12,654 bases of DNA from UBA6164 sp964344895 (lineage in GTDB: Bacteria > Patescibacteriota > Gracilibacteria > BD1-5 > UBA6164), in assembly GCA_964344895.1 (NCBI GenBank), contig CAYFPB010000030.1, positions 1-12,654 of the forward strand, given 5' to 3'. Shown here in pieces: positions 1 through 8,555 of the stretch (position 1 is the stretch's first letter; the number at the start of each line of letters is the position of its first letter). A program made the translations under genes and the position numbers. The notes under the pieces are model-generated. The model was not told where the DNA came from and ran no database searches. It saw nothing but the letters and a program-made list of their open reading frames with translations.

Positions 1-52
1 TTTTCTTTTATAAATATATTATTAACCAATTATAAAACTAACTATTTTTACT

Positions 53-1033
53 ATGGATAAAAAAGAAGCATTAAAATCTCTTAAAAAGTCTATCATAACA
101 TGATTATGATTTTCTATCACAGTATTCTGAGTAGTATATGCTGCTAGTATTACCACAGTTACAACTCAGACTATAAATTCTTGAGATAGTATAGGATCAG
201 GGTGGTTTCAAAGTGTGAATGATAAGTTGAGTAATATATTTTCAAGTAATTGAAATATAGGTATTTGAGCAAGTAATCCTACATATAATTTACAGGTATG
301 AGCTAATTCATGATGACGTTCTGTTGCTTATATTTGAGCTACTACAGAAAATGCTTATTTAAATTTAGTTAGGGAAAATGATTCAGATGTCGTAACTTTG
401 GTTAATAAAAATGATGGTACATTTCGTATGAATCATGTGTGAAGTTCAAGTGAATCTCATTTTGTAATGGATAAAAACTGAAATATCTGAATTTGAAAAA
501 CCTGACCAACTACAAAACTAGATGTTAATTGAGCTATAAAAATCTGAACTCAATCAACTTGTGATAGTACTACTGAATGATCTATTAGATATGATTCAAC
601 TAATAAAGTTTTTGAATGATGTAATTGAGTTAAGTGGCAGGCTTTTTGAAATATAACTAATGTTGCAACCTTATCTGTATCATGATGAAATAATCAAAAA
701 ATTACTTTAGCATCTTGAGTTCCTATAACAATAAATGATGGACGTACTTCATGGACTACTTATGGAACATTACCTGATTATTTAGTATGAACTGTTTGAA
801 CAGATAAAATAAATTGATCAGCAGTAACTTTGACATTAGACTATGATACAAAATGTTATTTAATGCGTCAAGATACTCGGAATTCTGTTCCACTTACTTG
901 ATGGACTATTAAAGAAACAAATAAGCATTATATGTCAAATAATACTAACTTAGATGTATATGAAAAAATATTGACAGCATGATTACATACTTTGGATGTA
1001 GATAGTGCAATGTATGCATGTGAAGCGAAATAG
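53..1033 (+). CDS. Secreted surface protein with tail-fibre-like GNIGIG/LDVNG repeats (UGA = Gly)
   Basis: With UGA read as glycine this is an uninterrupted 326-aa protein ending in TAG. Residues 14-31 form a hydrophobic segment after a basic N-terminus (KKSIITG...), so it looks like a signal peptide or membrane anchor and the rest should be outside the membrane. Two copies of a repeat, GNIGIG at 67-72 and 143-148, are each followed within about 15 residues by an LQVG or LDVNG motif. This pattern is typical of phage tail-fibre proteins and of bacterial surface proteins with tail-fibre-like beta repeats. The stretch TEGSIRYDSTNKVFEGCNG (175-192) is also common next to such repeats. About 29 of 35 glycines are TGA by my count. 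There is no peptidase S74 chaperone domain and no type IV pilin cleavage motif. A role in attachment to a host cell is inference. No Shine-Dalgarno precedes the ATG, as for its neighbours. Confidence 0.8.
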
Positions 1034-1038
1034 TGTAA

Positions 1039-1114
1039 TTTGTCTTGTTACTATAATAGGTAGCAAGGCAATTTTTTGTGTAAAAATATAGAAAGTATAT
1101 AAAAGTTTGCATTA
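1039..1114 (+). repeat. 76-bp intergenic repeat, copy 1 (terminator hairpin plus -35 region)
   Basis: This block and 1741-1816 match at 74 of 76 positions. It starts with a hairpin plus T-run, continues through an A-rich stretch and ends in a TTGCAT -35 box. Weaker similarity continues to the start codon of the following small gene (shared TGGATATA, then AATTTAGA and AAATTATG). Both copies stand directly before a toxin-antitoxin pair, so the repeat behaves like the upstream half of a cassette. Confidence 0.85.
1040..1077 (+). terminator. Rho-independent terminator, hairpin copy 1
   Basis: TTGTCTTGTTAC pairs with GTAGCAAGGCAA as a 12-bp stem with two G-U pairs, closing the 8-base loop TATAATAG, followed by six T. 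It lies 6 bases after the stop of the surface protein gene and probably ends that transcript. The loop contains a perfect TATAAT hexamer. Confidence 0.75.
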
Positions 1115-1134
1115 TTGTATTTATTGGATATAGT
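1107..1134 (+). promoter_or_regulatory. Promoter for the antitoxin/VapC pair
   Basis: TTGCAT (1107-1112), a 16-base spacer and TATAGT (1129-1134) form a sigma-70-like promoter with an expected start near 1141 and a leader of about 28 bases to the ATG at 1169. The equivalent position in repeat copy 2 carries TTGCAT-16-TATAAT, which supports the call. Confidence 0.6.
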
Positions 1135-1168
1135 GTGTTTAAGAATTAAAATCTAATTTAGATAAATT

Positions 1169-1297
1169 ATGTTAATGAAAGATAAAAAAACTAATATGAC
1201 ATCTGAAGATGTTAGGAGAGCTAAAAGAATTAGAGATTTAGCTAAAAAGATTAGAAAAACATGAAAATTTGATAATTATTTTGATGACCAAAAGTAA
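1169..1297 (+). CDS. Small basic protein, candidate antitoxin of the VapC toxin
   Basis: A 42-residue protein (one internal UGA Gly, stop TAA) located three bases upstream of a PIN-domain toxin gene, in the usual antitoxin-first order. It is rich in Lys and Arg, with a predicted helix around RRAKRIRDLAKKIRK (16-30), then an acidic/aromatic tail (DNYFDDQK). I see no recognisable AbrB, RHH, Phd or MerR DNA-binding motif, so the antitoxin role comes only from size, position and shared promoter. It could start at Met3 or Met10 instead. Its strong basic helix differs from the acidic C-terminal tails that usually clamp VapC toxins, although its last residues are acidic. Confidence 0.6.
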
Positions 1298-1300
1298 GCT

Positions 1301-1717
1301 ATGTATATATTTGATGCAAATATTTTTATAAATTATTTAAGAACCTGAGAAGAAACTTTATGAAAAGTTCAAGAATTAATGGATAAATTAATTGATAAGC
1401 AAATAAAAGTTTTAATCCCAGATTTATGTTTCTATGAAGTAATATATAATATTAAGAAAAAAGAAAAAGTAGATAAGGATATAATTGAATTTATTGATAA
1501 TATTTTAAAGTTACAAAATTTAATAATTTACAAACTAGATTCTAAAGAATATACCAATGTTTTAAAATTATCAGATAAATATAACACAACTACATATGAT
1601 TGAGCTTATTTATATTTACATGATCTATTTACTGAACAAAAAATTATCACACTAGATAAAAGATTTTATAATAGTATAGAAAATAAGAAAAACATAAAAT
1701 TAATATTAGTAAAATAA
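1301..1717 (+). CDS. vapC: PIN-domain toxin, VapC-like ribonuclease (UGA = Gly)
   Basis: A 138-aa protein with the length and layout of VapC toxins. The N-terminus MYIFDANIFINYLR carries the first catalytic acid D5 followed by the conserved Asn7. E46 in the FYEVIYN helix, D100 in TYDGAYLYL and D119 in ITLDKRF complete the usual PIN quartet of acidic, metal-binding residues. VapC proteins are Mg2+-dependent endoribonucleases, often cutting tRNA or rRNA, and are held inactive by a partner encoded just upstream. Here that partner would be the 42-aa protein, separated by three bases. Glycines 16, 21 and 101 are UGA; under the standard code the gene looks broken into fragments, but it is intact. 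The specific RNA target cannot be read from sequence. Confidence 0.85.
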
Positions 1718-1740
1718 AAAACTTAGGAAAACTCCCTATA

Positions 1741-1816
1741 TTTGTCTTGTTACTATAATATGTAGCAAGGCAATTTTTTGTTTAAAAATATAGAAAGTAT
1801 ATAAAAGTTTGCATTA
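1741..1816 (+). repeat. 76-bp intergenic repeat, copy 2
   Basis: Differs from copy 1 (1039-1114) at only two of 76 bases, one in the hairpin loop and one just after the T-run. It is preceded by AAAAACTTAGGAAAA (about 1717-1731), which also precedes hairpin copy 3 but not copy 1, so this short sequence marks the downstream end of each toxin gene. Confidence 0.85.
1742..1779 (+). terminator. Rho-independent terminator, hairpin copy 2
   Basis: The same 12-bp stem (TTGTCTTGTTAC with GTAGCAAGGCAA), loop TATAATAT and six T. It lies 24 bases after the vapC stop and would end the antitoxin/vapC transcript. Confidence 0.75.
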
Positions 1817-1836
1817 TAATACTTCCTGGATATAAT
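1809..1836 (+). promoter_or_regulatory. Promoter for hicBA
   Basis: TTGCAT (1809-1814), a 16-base spacer and a perfect TATAAT (1831-1836) predict a start near 1843, about 25 bases before the hicB ATG. It is the stronger of the two repeat-borne promoters by match to consensus. Confidence 0.65.
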
Positions 1837-1867
1837 GCAAGTATGAATATTTAATAATTTAGAAATT

Positions 1868-2083
1868 ATGAAAATAAAAATAATTAGAGATTGAGATTGA
1901 TACTTAGCAAAAGTAGAATGAGTTGATAATTTATATGCTTTTGATTATACTGAGGAAAAGGCTAAAATATGATTACTTGATGTGATAGAAATGAATATGG
2001 ATTATCATATGGAGCAGTTAGAAATGGAAAGAAAAATAAAAAATGAATTATTAGGATTTAATTTTCCTAAATATGCCGTATAG
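1868..2083 (+). CDS. hicB: HicB-like antitoxin
   Basis: A 71-aa protein (UGA Gly, stop TAG) whose first 50 residues follow the HicB antitoxin pattern: a short strand KIKIIRDGDGYLAKVEGV, then a (Y/F)-x-Y-T-EEKAK segment and a helix LLDVIEM. HicB proteins adopt a partial RNase H fold and bind and inhibit HicA; many also carry a C-terminal DNA-binding domain for autoregulation. This one is too short for an extra HTH or RHH domain, so repression of its own promoter, if any, would need another mechanism. The order is antitoxin first, the reverse of the classical hicA-hicB order but known in other hic loci. It overlaps hicA by 11 bases, which fits translational coupling. Confidence 0.75.
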
Positions 2084-2279
2084 TTATAAAGAAATTAAGA
2101 AAAAACTTGAAAAATTAGGTTATGTTATAGTTAGACAAAAATGATCACATGTAATTTTTTCAAATTGAAATATAACTATACCAGTACCTAAACATTGATG
2201 AAAAGATATATCTCCATGAGTAGAAAAAAATATCATAAAAATATTAAAATTAGATAAAAGTAAATTTAAATCAATATAA
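2073..2279 (+). CDS. hicA: HicA mRNA interferase toxin (UGA = Gly)
   Basis: A 68-aa protein with the full HicA signature: an N-terminal helix (YKEIKKKLEKLGY), the catalytic histidine in RQKGSHVIF (H26) and the strand-helix motif VPKHGGKDISPGV (38-50). HicA has a double-stranded-RNA-binding-like fold and cuts mRNA in a translation-independent way until bound by HicB. Its length is normal for HicA (about 60-80 aa). The glycines at GSH, NGN, HGGK and PGV are all UGA, so the toxin would be truncated and inactive if expressed in a standard-code bacterium. It is followed by AAAAACTTAGGAAAA and hairpin copy 3. Confidence 0.85.
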
Positions 2280-2305
2280 TAGTGTTAAAAACTTAGGAAA
2301 AAACT

Positions 2306-2332
2306 TTGACAAATTTGTCTTGTTACTATAAT
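2306..2332 (+). promoter_or_regulatory. Candidate valS promoter overlapping hairpin copy 3
   Basis: A perfect TTGACA (2306-2311) and a perfect TATAAT (2327-2332) are separated by 15 bases, shorter than the usual 17. The -10 box lies in the loop of the terminator hairpin. Transcription would start near 2339, inside the hairpin's second arm, so the valS mRNA would not carry the hairpin. There is no room for a promoter between the T-run and the valS ATG at 2371. Confidence 0.45.
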
Positions 2333-2351
2333 AGGTAGCAAGGCAATTTTT
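2315..2351 (+). terminator. Rho-independent terminator, hairpin copy 3
   Basis: Identical 12-bp stem and loop to copy 1, followed by five T. It would end the hicBA transcript. Unlike copies 1 and 2 it is not followed by the A-rich block and the TTGCAT promoter but directly by valS. Confidence 0.7.
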
Positions 2352-2370
2352 ATTATTAACAAAAAAGACA

Positions 2371-5046
2371 ATGAATACAGAATTTCCAAAGAAATATAGC
2401 CCAAAAGAGTTTGAACAAACAATATATGAAAATTGGGAACAAGAAGGTAAATTTAAAGCAAGAGAATCAAAAACAGGTGAGCAGTTTTATATACCAATGC
2501 CACCTCCAAATGTAACAAGTAAGTTACACATAGGGCATTCAGTTATGCTTACTTTGGAAGACATAATGACAAGATATCATAGGATGAAATGAGATGCTAC
2601 TTTGATGATACCGGGTACAGATCATGCATGAATATCAACACAAGTAAAAGTAGAAGAAAAATTAGCAAAAGAAGGAAAAACAAAACACAATATATCAAGA
2701 GAGGAATTCTTAAAAGAATGCTTTCTTTGGAATAAAGAATACTGATGACAAATACAAAACCAATTTAGAAAAATGGGGACGAGTTGTGACTGGACAAAAG
2801 AAAAGTTCACAATGGATGATGATATGAATGAAAAAGTAACAAAAGCATTTGTTGATTTATATAACAAAGGGCTTATTTATAAAGGGGAATACATGGTTAA
2901 CTATGATCCATGATTAGATACAGTTGTATCAGACCAAGAAGTGATATATAAAGAAGAAAAAACAAAATTATATTATATTAACTATTTTGTATCAGGATCA
3001 GATAAAGAAATAACAGTAGCTACAACAAGACCAGAAACTATGTTATGAGATGTAGCTGTTGCAGTTCACCCTAAAGATAAAAGATATAAAAAATTACTAA
3101 AAGCAGGGAAAAAACTAATACTACCTATAGTAAATAAAGAAATACCAATAGTGGCTGATGAAATGGTAGATATGGATTTTGGAACATGAGCGGTAAAAAT
3201 AACACCAGCACATGATGCTAATGACTTTGAAGTTGCAAAAAGACATGATTTACCATTAAATAAAGTAGTATTAGGTAAAAATGGATGTATGACAGAAGTA
3301 GCATGAATATTTGCATGACAAGATTATGTTACAGCTAGAACAAATATAGTAGAACTACTTAAGGCAAAATGAAACCTGATAAAAGTAGAAGATCATTTAT
3401 CAAAAGTATGATACTGAGAAAGATCACATAAAAAAATAGAAACAATAGTATCAACTCAATGGTTTGTAAAAGTAGAACCAATAGTAAAAAAAGTAATAAA
3501 AGGATATAGAAAAAAAGATTTTGAAATAATACCAAAAAGATTTAATAAAACATTTGAAGATTGGATTTTTAATCTAAGAGACTGGTGTATATCAAGACAA
3601 TTAATATGGTGACATAGAATACCAGTATGGTATGGTCCAGATTGAGAAATGTTTTGTGTAGAAAATGAAGAACTAGCAAAAAAAGCAGCATTAGCTCATT
3701 ACTGAGAAGAAAAAGAATTAACAAGAGACCCAGATGCATTAGATACTTGGTTTAGTTCATGATTATGGCCTTTTTCTGTATTAGGTTATGAAATCTGAGA
3801 AGATAATGAACCAGATCTATATAAAGAATTTTACCCAGCACAAGTACTTGAAACATGACATGATATAATATTTTTCTGGGTTGTTAGAATGTTATTATTC
3901 TGATATGAATTTACAGGACAAACACCATTCAAGAGAATATACTTACACTGATTAGTAAAAGATAAAATAGGTAGAAAAATGAGTAAATCATTAGGTAACT
4001 GAGTTGATCCAGTTGATATGATAAATAAATATGGTACAGATGCTCTTAGACTTACTCTATCTATTTGAAATACACCATGAAATGATCTAAAATTTGATGA
4101 AGAAAATGTTGAACATAACATGATTTTTATTAATAAATTATGGAATGCTTCTAGATTCGTTGCTACAAATCTAGACGGAGTAGAAACTGATATAGATAAA
4201 TTAGAAAAAGAAATAGAAACAAACTATGATGATTTAATGTTCCATGAAAAATGGATTTTATCTAGAGTAAGATATTTATCAGACCTAGTTACAAAATCTA
4301 TGGAAGATTTTAATTTTTCAGAAGCATGACTAGAATTGCAAGCATTTACAAAAAATGAATTTTGTGATTATTACATAGAAGAATTTAAACTAACAAAAGA
4401 AACTTCTAAATATGGACAAAAAGTAATTACATATGTTATTAATAAATTATTAAAATTATGGCATCCATATATACCATTTGTAAGTGAAGAAATATATTCT
4501 AAACTATGATTTGAAGGTGATTTAATAGATGCTGATTGGGGATGAGTTGCAATAGAAAGAAATACGGATGTAGAAAAAGAAAATGCTCTTGTACTTGATA
4601 TAATTAAACAAATCAGATCTATAAGGGCTGAGAATAATATTATGCCAAATAAAACTATTTGATTACAAATATACGCACTAAATAAAAATGCAAGTATTGT
4701 TTCTAGAGTACTTGAATTAATAGCATGATTAGTTAAAGCTGATAAATATGAAATAGTAGATAAAAAACCTACAGATGACAACTTAGCTTTTGGTGTTATA
4801 AAAGCTTGAGTAGAAGTATATATCGATACCTCAAATGCTCTTGATGTAGAAAAAGAAGTTGCAAGACTAAAAGATAATATTCAAGATACAAAAGAGTACA
4901 TTGCTATCCTAGATAAAAAACTATTAAATGAAGCATTTGTAAATAACGCACCTGAAAAACTAGTAAGAGCAGAAATGGAGAAAAAACAACAAGCAATAAA
5001 TAAACTAGAAAAATTACAACAAAAACTTGAAAGTTTAAATAAATAA
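2371..5046 (+). CDS. valS: Valyl-tRNA synthetase (UGA = Gly)
   Basis: An 891-aa cytoplasmic class I aminoacyl-tRNA synthetase that charges tRNA-Val and edits mischarged Thr. Visible landmarks in order: PPPNVTSKLHIGH with the HIGH motif at 53-56; the ATTRPETMLGDVAVAVHP signature of the CP1 editing domain (217-233); the RQLIWGHRIPVWYG segment; DTWFSSGLWPF; the KMSKS loop as KMSKS at 536-540 followed by LGNGVDP; an anticodon-binding domain; and a C-terminal coiled-coil tRNA-binding arm (about 824-891, EVARLKDNIQ...KLEKLQQKLESLNK). The length is normal for bacterial ValRS. Dozens of in-frame UGA codons fall on conserved glycines, while Trp is TGG. The first 70 codons use GGN for Gly and contain no UGA. 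Start at ATG 2371, no Shine-Dalgarno. Confidence 0.97.
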
Positions 5047-5129
5047 AAAAATATTACTTAATTAAGAATCCCTCCCCCTTACGGGTACTCCCTTTGAAAA
5101 AGGGAGAAACTTAAATCTAACATAATAAT
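5047..5129. repeat. C-rich intergenic repeat 1
   Basis: The gap between valS and the next gene contains CCCTCCCCCTTACGGG and a perfect hairpin CTCCCTTT-GAA-AAAGGGAG (5088-5106). There is no T-run after it, so it is not a classic terminator. It resembles the C/G-rich palindromes in the three later gaps of the recoded part and is probably a member of the same dispersed repeat family. I see no clear promoter for the next gene. Confidence 0.5.
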
Positions 5130-5426
5130 ATGAAAAAAATCATTTTAGGTATAATTATTTTGATATTAATATTACCCACTCAAGTATTAGCATTTGAATT
5201 GGATGCTACAATGAGAGGATTTATTACTTCGCCTAATAAGTATACTTTAGGTATGATTAAGGATTATAGACTTAGGTATTGTGAAGAGGTTTATTTAGAA
5301 GCTACTAGAAGGAGAGAATATACTACTTATGAAGAGATAGTATGTGGAGATATATTTGAAATAAAAAGACAACAAGAGCTTGATTATATTAGAAATGTAT
5401 TAGAAGATAGATGAGCAAGTTATTAA
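5130..5426 (+). CDS. Small secreted protein of unknown function
   Basis: A 98-aa protein; a UGA Gly near the end adds four residues (GASY) before TAA. MKK followed by a long Ile/Leu stretch and LPTQVLA is a clear signal peptide, with likely signal peptidase I cleavage after Ala21. There is no lipobox. The mature part, about 77 residues, has two cysteines (C51 in RYCEEVYLEATRRR and C72 in EIVCGDIF) that could form a disulfide outside the cell, and is otherwise charged and probably helical. I do not recognise a family. It ends in its own terminator, so it may be a single-gene transcript or the tail of a valS transcript. Confidence 0.75.
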
Positions 5427-5428
5427 TT

Positions 5429-5459
5429 AAAAAAGAACTATGTAAAATAGTTCTTTTTT
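5429..5459 (+). terminator. Rho-independent terminator after the small secreted protein gene
   Basis: AAAAAAGAACTA pairs perfectly with TAGTTCTTTTTT (12 bp) around a 7-base loop. The A-run/T-run symmetry makes it usable on either strand. It begins three bases after the stop codon. Confidence 0.8.
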
Positions 5460-5461
5460 AC

Positions 5462-5488
5462 TTGCTTTTTAAATTATTTATATACAAT
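5462..5488 (+). promoter_or_regulatory. Possible secF promoter
   Basis: TTGCTT (5462-5467), a 15-base spacer and TACAAT (5483-5488) follow the terminator and would start transcription about 27 bases upstream of secF. The region is so AT-rich that chance matches are likely; the only support is its position between terminator and gene. Confidence 0.3.
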
Positions 5489-5521
5489 AGAACAAGTTAT
5501 TTATTTATATAAAATTAAAAT

Positions 5522-6541
5522 ATGGACGTATTAAAAAATAGAGTAGTATATTTAGCAATATCAGGAGTATTATTTATGATATCATTGTTTTTACTGTTAG
5601 TACCAAAATTAAATCTTTGAATAGATATGACATGAGGTATACAAATGGAATATGATTATAAAAATAATATTAATATAGAAACAATAAAACAAGAATTGGA
5701 AACTGAAAAAGAATGATTCTTACATAATTGAGAACAAACAATAAATAATGTAAGTGTATATAAAATCACATGAGAACAAACACTTGCTGTTGTAGTATGA
5801 TTTTATAACAATACAGATGAAAAAACTCTAGAAAGTCTTAAAATAAACTTTAAAGAAACAGTTTTAGAAACACTAGAAAAACAAGACAATGAAGTAAAAG
5901 AAACTAGATATGTAAATATAGGTAAAAGTTTTTGAGACTATATAAAAGACACAGCAATAATTACTCTTGCATTAGCAATAGTAGCAATTACATTTTATGT
6001 AACTTTTGCATTTTCATGAGTAGTATCAGGTATATCAGTACTATCATTTGCATTGATAACAATAGTAACTTTATTCCATGATGTAATAATCTCTAGTTGA
6101 CTTTATATATTTACATCAATGTTTTATAAAGAATTTCAAATAGACACATTCTTTGTAACAGCACTACTTACTATACTAGGTTACTCAATTAATGATACAA
6201 TAGTAGTATTTGATAGAATAAGAGCAAATCTGAAAAAATTTGCATGAATAAAATGACCAAATAAGAAAAATCTTGATGAAATAGTAAATATATCAGTTAA
6301 TCAAACAATCACAAGAAGTATATATACAAGTTTGACTTTATTCTTTGTATTACTAACTATATTTTTCTTTTGACCAGAAACAATATCAGGATTTATATTA
6401 GTAATGATATTTGGTACACTAGTAGGTACATATAGTTCTATATTTATAGCTGCACCTATACTATATATAGTTAATAAAAATAAAAAATTAACAAAATATG
6501 TAAAAGATGATTGAAATGTTGATCATAAGATAGTTGTTTAA
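5522..6541 (+). CDS. secF: Protein translocase subunit SecF (UGA = Gly)
   Basis: A 339-aa inner-membrane protein of the RND-like SecDF family, which uses the ion gradient to pull secreted proteins out of the SecYEG channel. TM1 lies at about 7-28, followed by LGIDMTGG (32-39), the counterpart of the SecF LGIDFxGG motif. An extracytoplasmic domain of about 100 residues and a block of five further helices follow. The hallmark GYSINDTIVVFDRIRAN is at 220-236, and FFGPETISGF...GTLVGTYSSIFIAAPIL closes the family signature. Length is normal to slightly long for SecF. No secD gene is adjacent, although secD usually precedes secF; it must lie elsewhere if present. Many family glycines are UGA. Confidence 0.93.
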
Positions 6542-6580
6542 TTCCCCCCTCCTAACCTCCCCCTAGCAGGGGAGGAATAA
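6542..6580. repeat. C-rich intergenic repeat 2
   Basis: CCCCCCTCCTAA followed by the hairpin CCTCCCC-CTAGCA-GGGGAGG (about 6556-6575). The same 20-base hairpin recurs at 8394-8413. It begins at the secF stop codon and ends about ten bases before the next ATG, leaving no room for a separate promoter, so the ABC transporter gene is probably co-transcribed with secF through it. Confidence 0.7.
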
Positions 6581-6587
6581 AAAAAAT

Positions 6588-8336
6588 ATGAAAAATACAA
6601 TAAAAAAAATATTTTCTGAGTTAATAGAATTTTTATGATATAAAAAGTTTTCTTTTTATATCTTTTTTACTTTACTAACAGCTTTTGTAGCAGTAATAGA
6701 ACCAGTATTTTTTGCTTTGATTATAGAGTTTCTTGAAGAGTTTTATACTACAAAAGAATTTGATATACAGTGATTTACAAATATGTTAGTTTTATGGGTT
6801 GTTTTTATTATATTTACATTAATAGTATCATATATACATAGATATTATGTTACAGATTTGGTGAGTATAAATTTTCATAGATATATATGTAAAAAATATG
6901 TAAAAGATATATTCTATATGACAAACTCAGAATATTTATGAAAAAAAACATGAGCAATATATAAAAAATTTGATAGATGATCTTGATTTCAGTTCCAATT
7001 TATATTTTGGTTTTTTAAAGAATTTTTAAGAAATATATTTTGACTAATTGTTATATTAATCGTAATGATGACTTATAGTGTAAAAATGACCCTGATAGCT
7101 ATATCATGTCTACCTATTATGATAATTTTTTGAGTATATTTTGCTAAAGTAACTACAAAAAAACAACAAGAAAACAATAAAAAATGGGATAAAGCATATT
7201 CAGTAATCTGAAACTTTCTATCTAGTTTTTCTTTATGAAAAATATTAAACTTAGAAAAAAGCTTTTTAAATACATTTAATGATCAGATAAATGAATCAAA
7301 TACGCTGCAAAGAAAAATATCTAAGTCTTGGTCAGTAGCTGATATATATACAGCAATACTTATAATGATATCTAGAATACTAGTTCTTTGATTTTGAGTC
7401 TATTATATTTACATTTGAGAAATTACCCTAACAGTATTATTTTTGATATTTGCATATATTTGATGGATATATTTTCCTTTATCATTTTTATTCTGAAGCC
7501 TTAGAAATATCCAAGAATGGTTAGTTTGAATAGATGATTTTTATAAAGAATTTTGAAATATAGATTCAGAAGATACAAAAACTTGAACTAAATTAACTAA
7601 TGTAAAATGAAAAATAGAATTTAGGAATGTATGATTCTCATATAATAATCAAAGAGAAATATTAAAAAATGTATCATTTACTGTTTCTCCTTGAGAGAAA
7701 ATATCTTTTGTTTGAAATACATGAGCCTGAAAATCAACAATTATAAACTTACTTTTTAGATTTTGGGATAATAGTTCGTGAGAAATACTTCTTGATGGCA
7801 AAAATATTTCAAAATATACAAAGAAATCAATTAGAAAAAATATATGATTAGTAATGCAAGATTCTACACTATTTAATGATACAATTAAACAAAACTTATT
7901 ATATGCTAAACCAGATGCTACTAAAAAAGAATTAGATGAAGCACTTAAACTATCAGAGTCAGAATTTGTATATAATTTGGAAGATGGAATAGATACAGTT
8001 ATATGAGAAAGATGATTAAAACTAAGCTGATGAGAAAAACAAAGACTAAATATCGCTAGACTTTTTCTAAAAAATCCAAAAATACTTATTCTTGATGAAG
8101 CAACTTCAGCACTCGATAATAAGACAGAAAAACAAGTACAAAAAGCACTAGATAACTTAATGAAAAACAGAACATCAATAGTAGTAGCTCATAGACTATC
8201 AACTATACAAAATGCTGACAAGATATTTATGCTAGAAGATTGAAAAATAATAGAGTCATGAACATATGAGGATCTAATGAATAAAAAATCTAGTTTTTAC
8301 TCACTAGCTAATCCAGAACATTTAATAATAAATTAA
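6588..8336 (+). CDS. ABC exporter half-transporter, fused TMD-NBD (UGA = Gly)
   Basis: A 582-aa protein with the layout of MsbA/LmrA-type exporters: six predicted membrane helices in the first 320 or so residues, then an ATPase domain. Walker A is GNTGAGKST (376-384), the Q-loop lies in VMQDSTLF, the signature is LSGGEKQ (479-485), Walker B is ILILDEA with D503-E504, the D-loop is SALD and the switch His is H535 in VAHRLST. All catalytic residues are present, so it should be an active ATPase working as a dimer. All three Walker A glycines and both signature glycines are UGA, the strongest internal proof of the code. The substrate cannot be told from sequence; lipids, peptides and drugs are all possible. 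Proximity to uppS makes an envelope-lipid role thinkable but unproven. Confidence 0.93.
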
Positions 8337-8413
8337 CCCCCCTCCTATACCCCAGGGCACTCTCTCTTGAATCAAAGATTCAATTCACCTTGACCTCCCC
8401 CTAGCAGGGGAGG
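8337..8413. repeat. C-rich intergenic repeat 3 (composite)
   Basis: CCCCCCTCCTATACCCCAGG, then a perfect hairpin TTGAATC-AAA-GATTCAA (8367-8383), then the hairpin CCTCCCC-CTAGCA-GGGGAGG (8394-8413), identical to the one in repeat 2. The extra middle segment suggests a longer version of the same element. Confidence 0.65.
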
Positions 8414-8427
8414 AAAATAATAAAAAT

Positions 8428-8457
8428 AAAAAACCTATTCTTATAATTAAGAATAGG
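8428..8457 (-). terminator. Minus-strand rho-independent terminator
   Basis: CCTATTCTTA and TAAGAATAGG form a perfect 10-bp stem with a TAAT loop (8434-8457). On the minus strand it is followed by six T (8433-8428). The plus strand has no T-run immediately after the stem, so it fits a minus-strand transcript. Confidence 0.6.
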
Positions 8458-8555
8458 AGTTAGTTTTAATAAAAAAGATGGATTTTATGATGACATATGT
8501 ATTCATGTATCACGGCTCCATCAGACCTTACTTGAAGAGTTGCAAAAACATCTTC
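8428..8555 (-). ncRNA. Candidate small structured RNA, about 128 nt
   Basis: A minus-strand promoter (TTGACA at 8591-8586, extended -10 TGCTACTAT ending at 8562) and a minus-strand terminator bracket this stretch. The predicted 5' end starts with a small hairpin (GAAGA 8555-8551 with TCTTC 8538-8534). A central stem pairs 8477-8482 with 8517-8522 and encloses an 8-bp stem with one bulge (8488-8496 with 8505-8512). No ORF longer than 8 codons begins near the start, and the gene beyond it is on the other strand. I could not match it to SRP RNA, 6S, tmRNA or a known riboswitch. The stems are strand-symmetric, so a plus-strand uppS leader is the alternative. Confidence 0.4.

Noticed and set aside
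1379..1603. A 74-aa ORF and, likewise, fragments of valS at 2371-2592 and 4120-4329 as separate genes or pseudogene pieces
   Set aside because: They are only the UGA-to-UGA pieces of vapC and valS under the standard code; with UGA = Gly each gene is continuous.
1039..2351. CRISPR array from the three repeated hairpins
   Set aside because: Spacing is about 580-700 bases with genes in between, no short uniform spacers, and no cas genes.
2622..2867. Minus-strand open frames inside valS (also 3831-4121 and 4371-4781)
   Set aside because: They lie antisense to well-conserved ValRS domains, and their proteins look like shadows of AT-rich codons with no start context.
8477..8555. SRP RNA, SAM or fluoride riboswitch in the gap before uppS
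   Set aside because: The conserved SRP domain IV bases (GGAA tetraloop with its AGCAG side) and riboswitch core motifs are not present.
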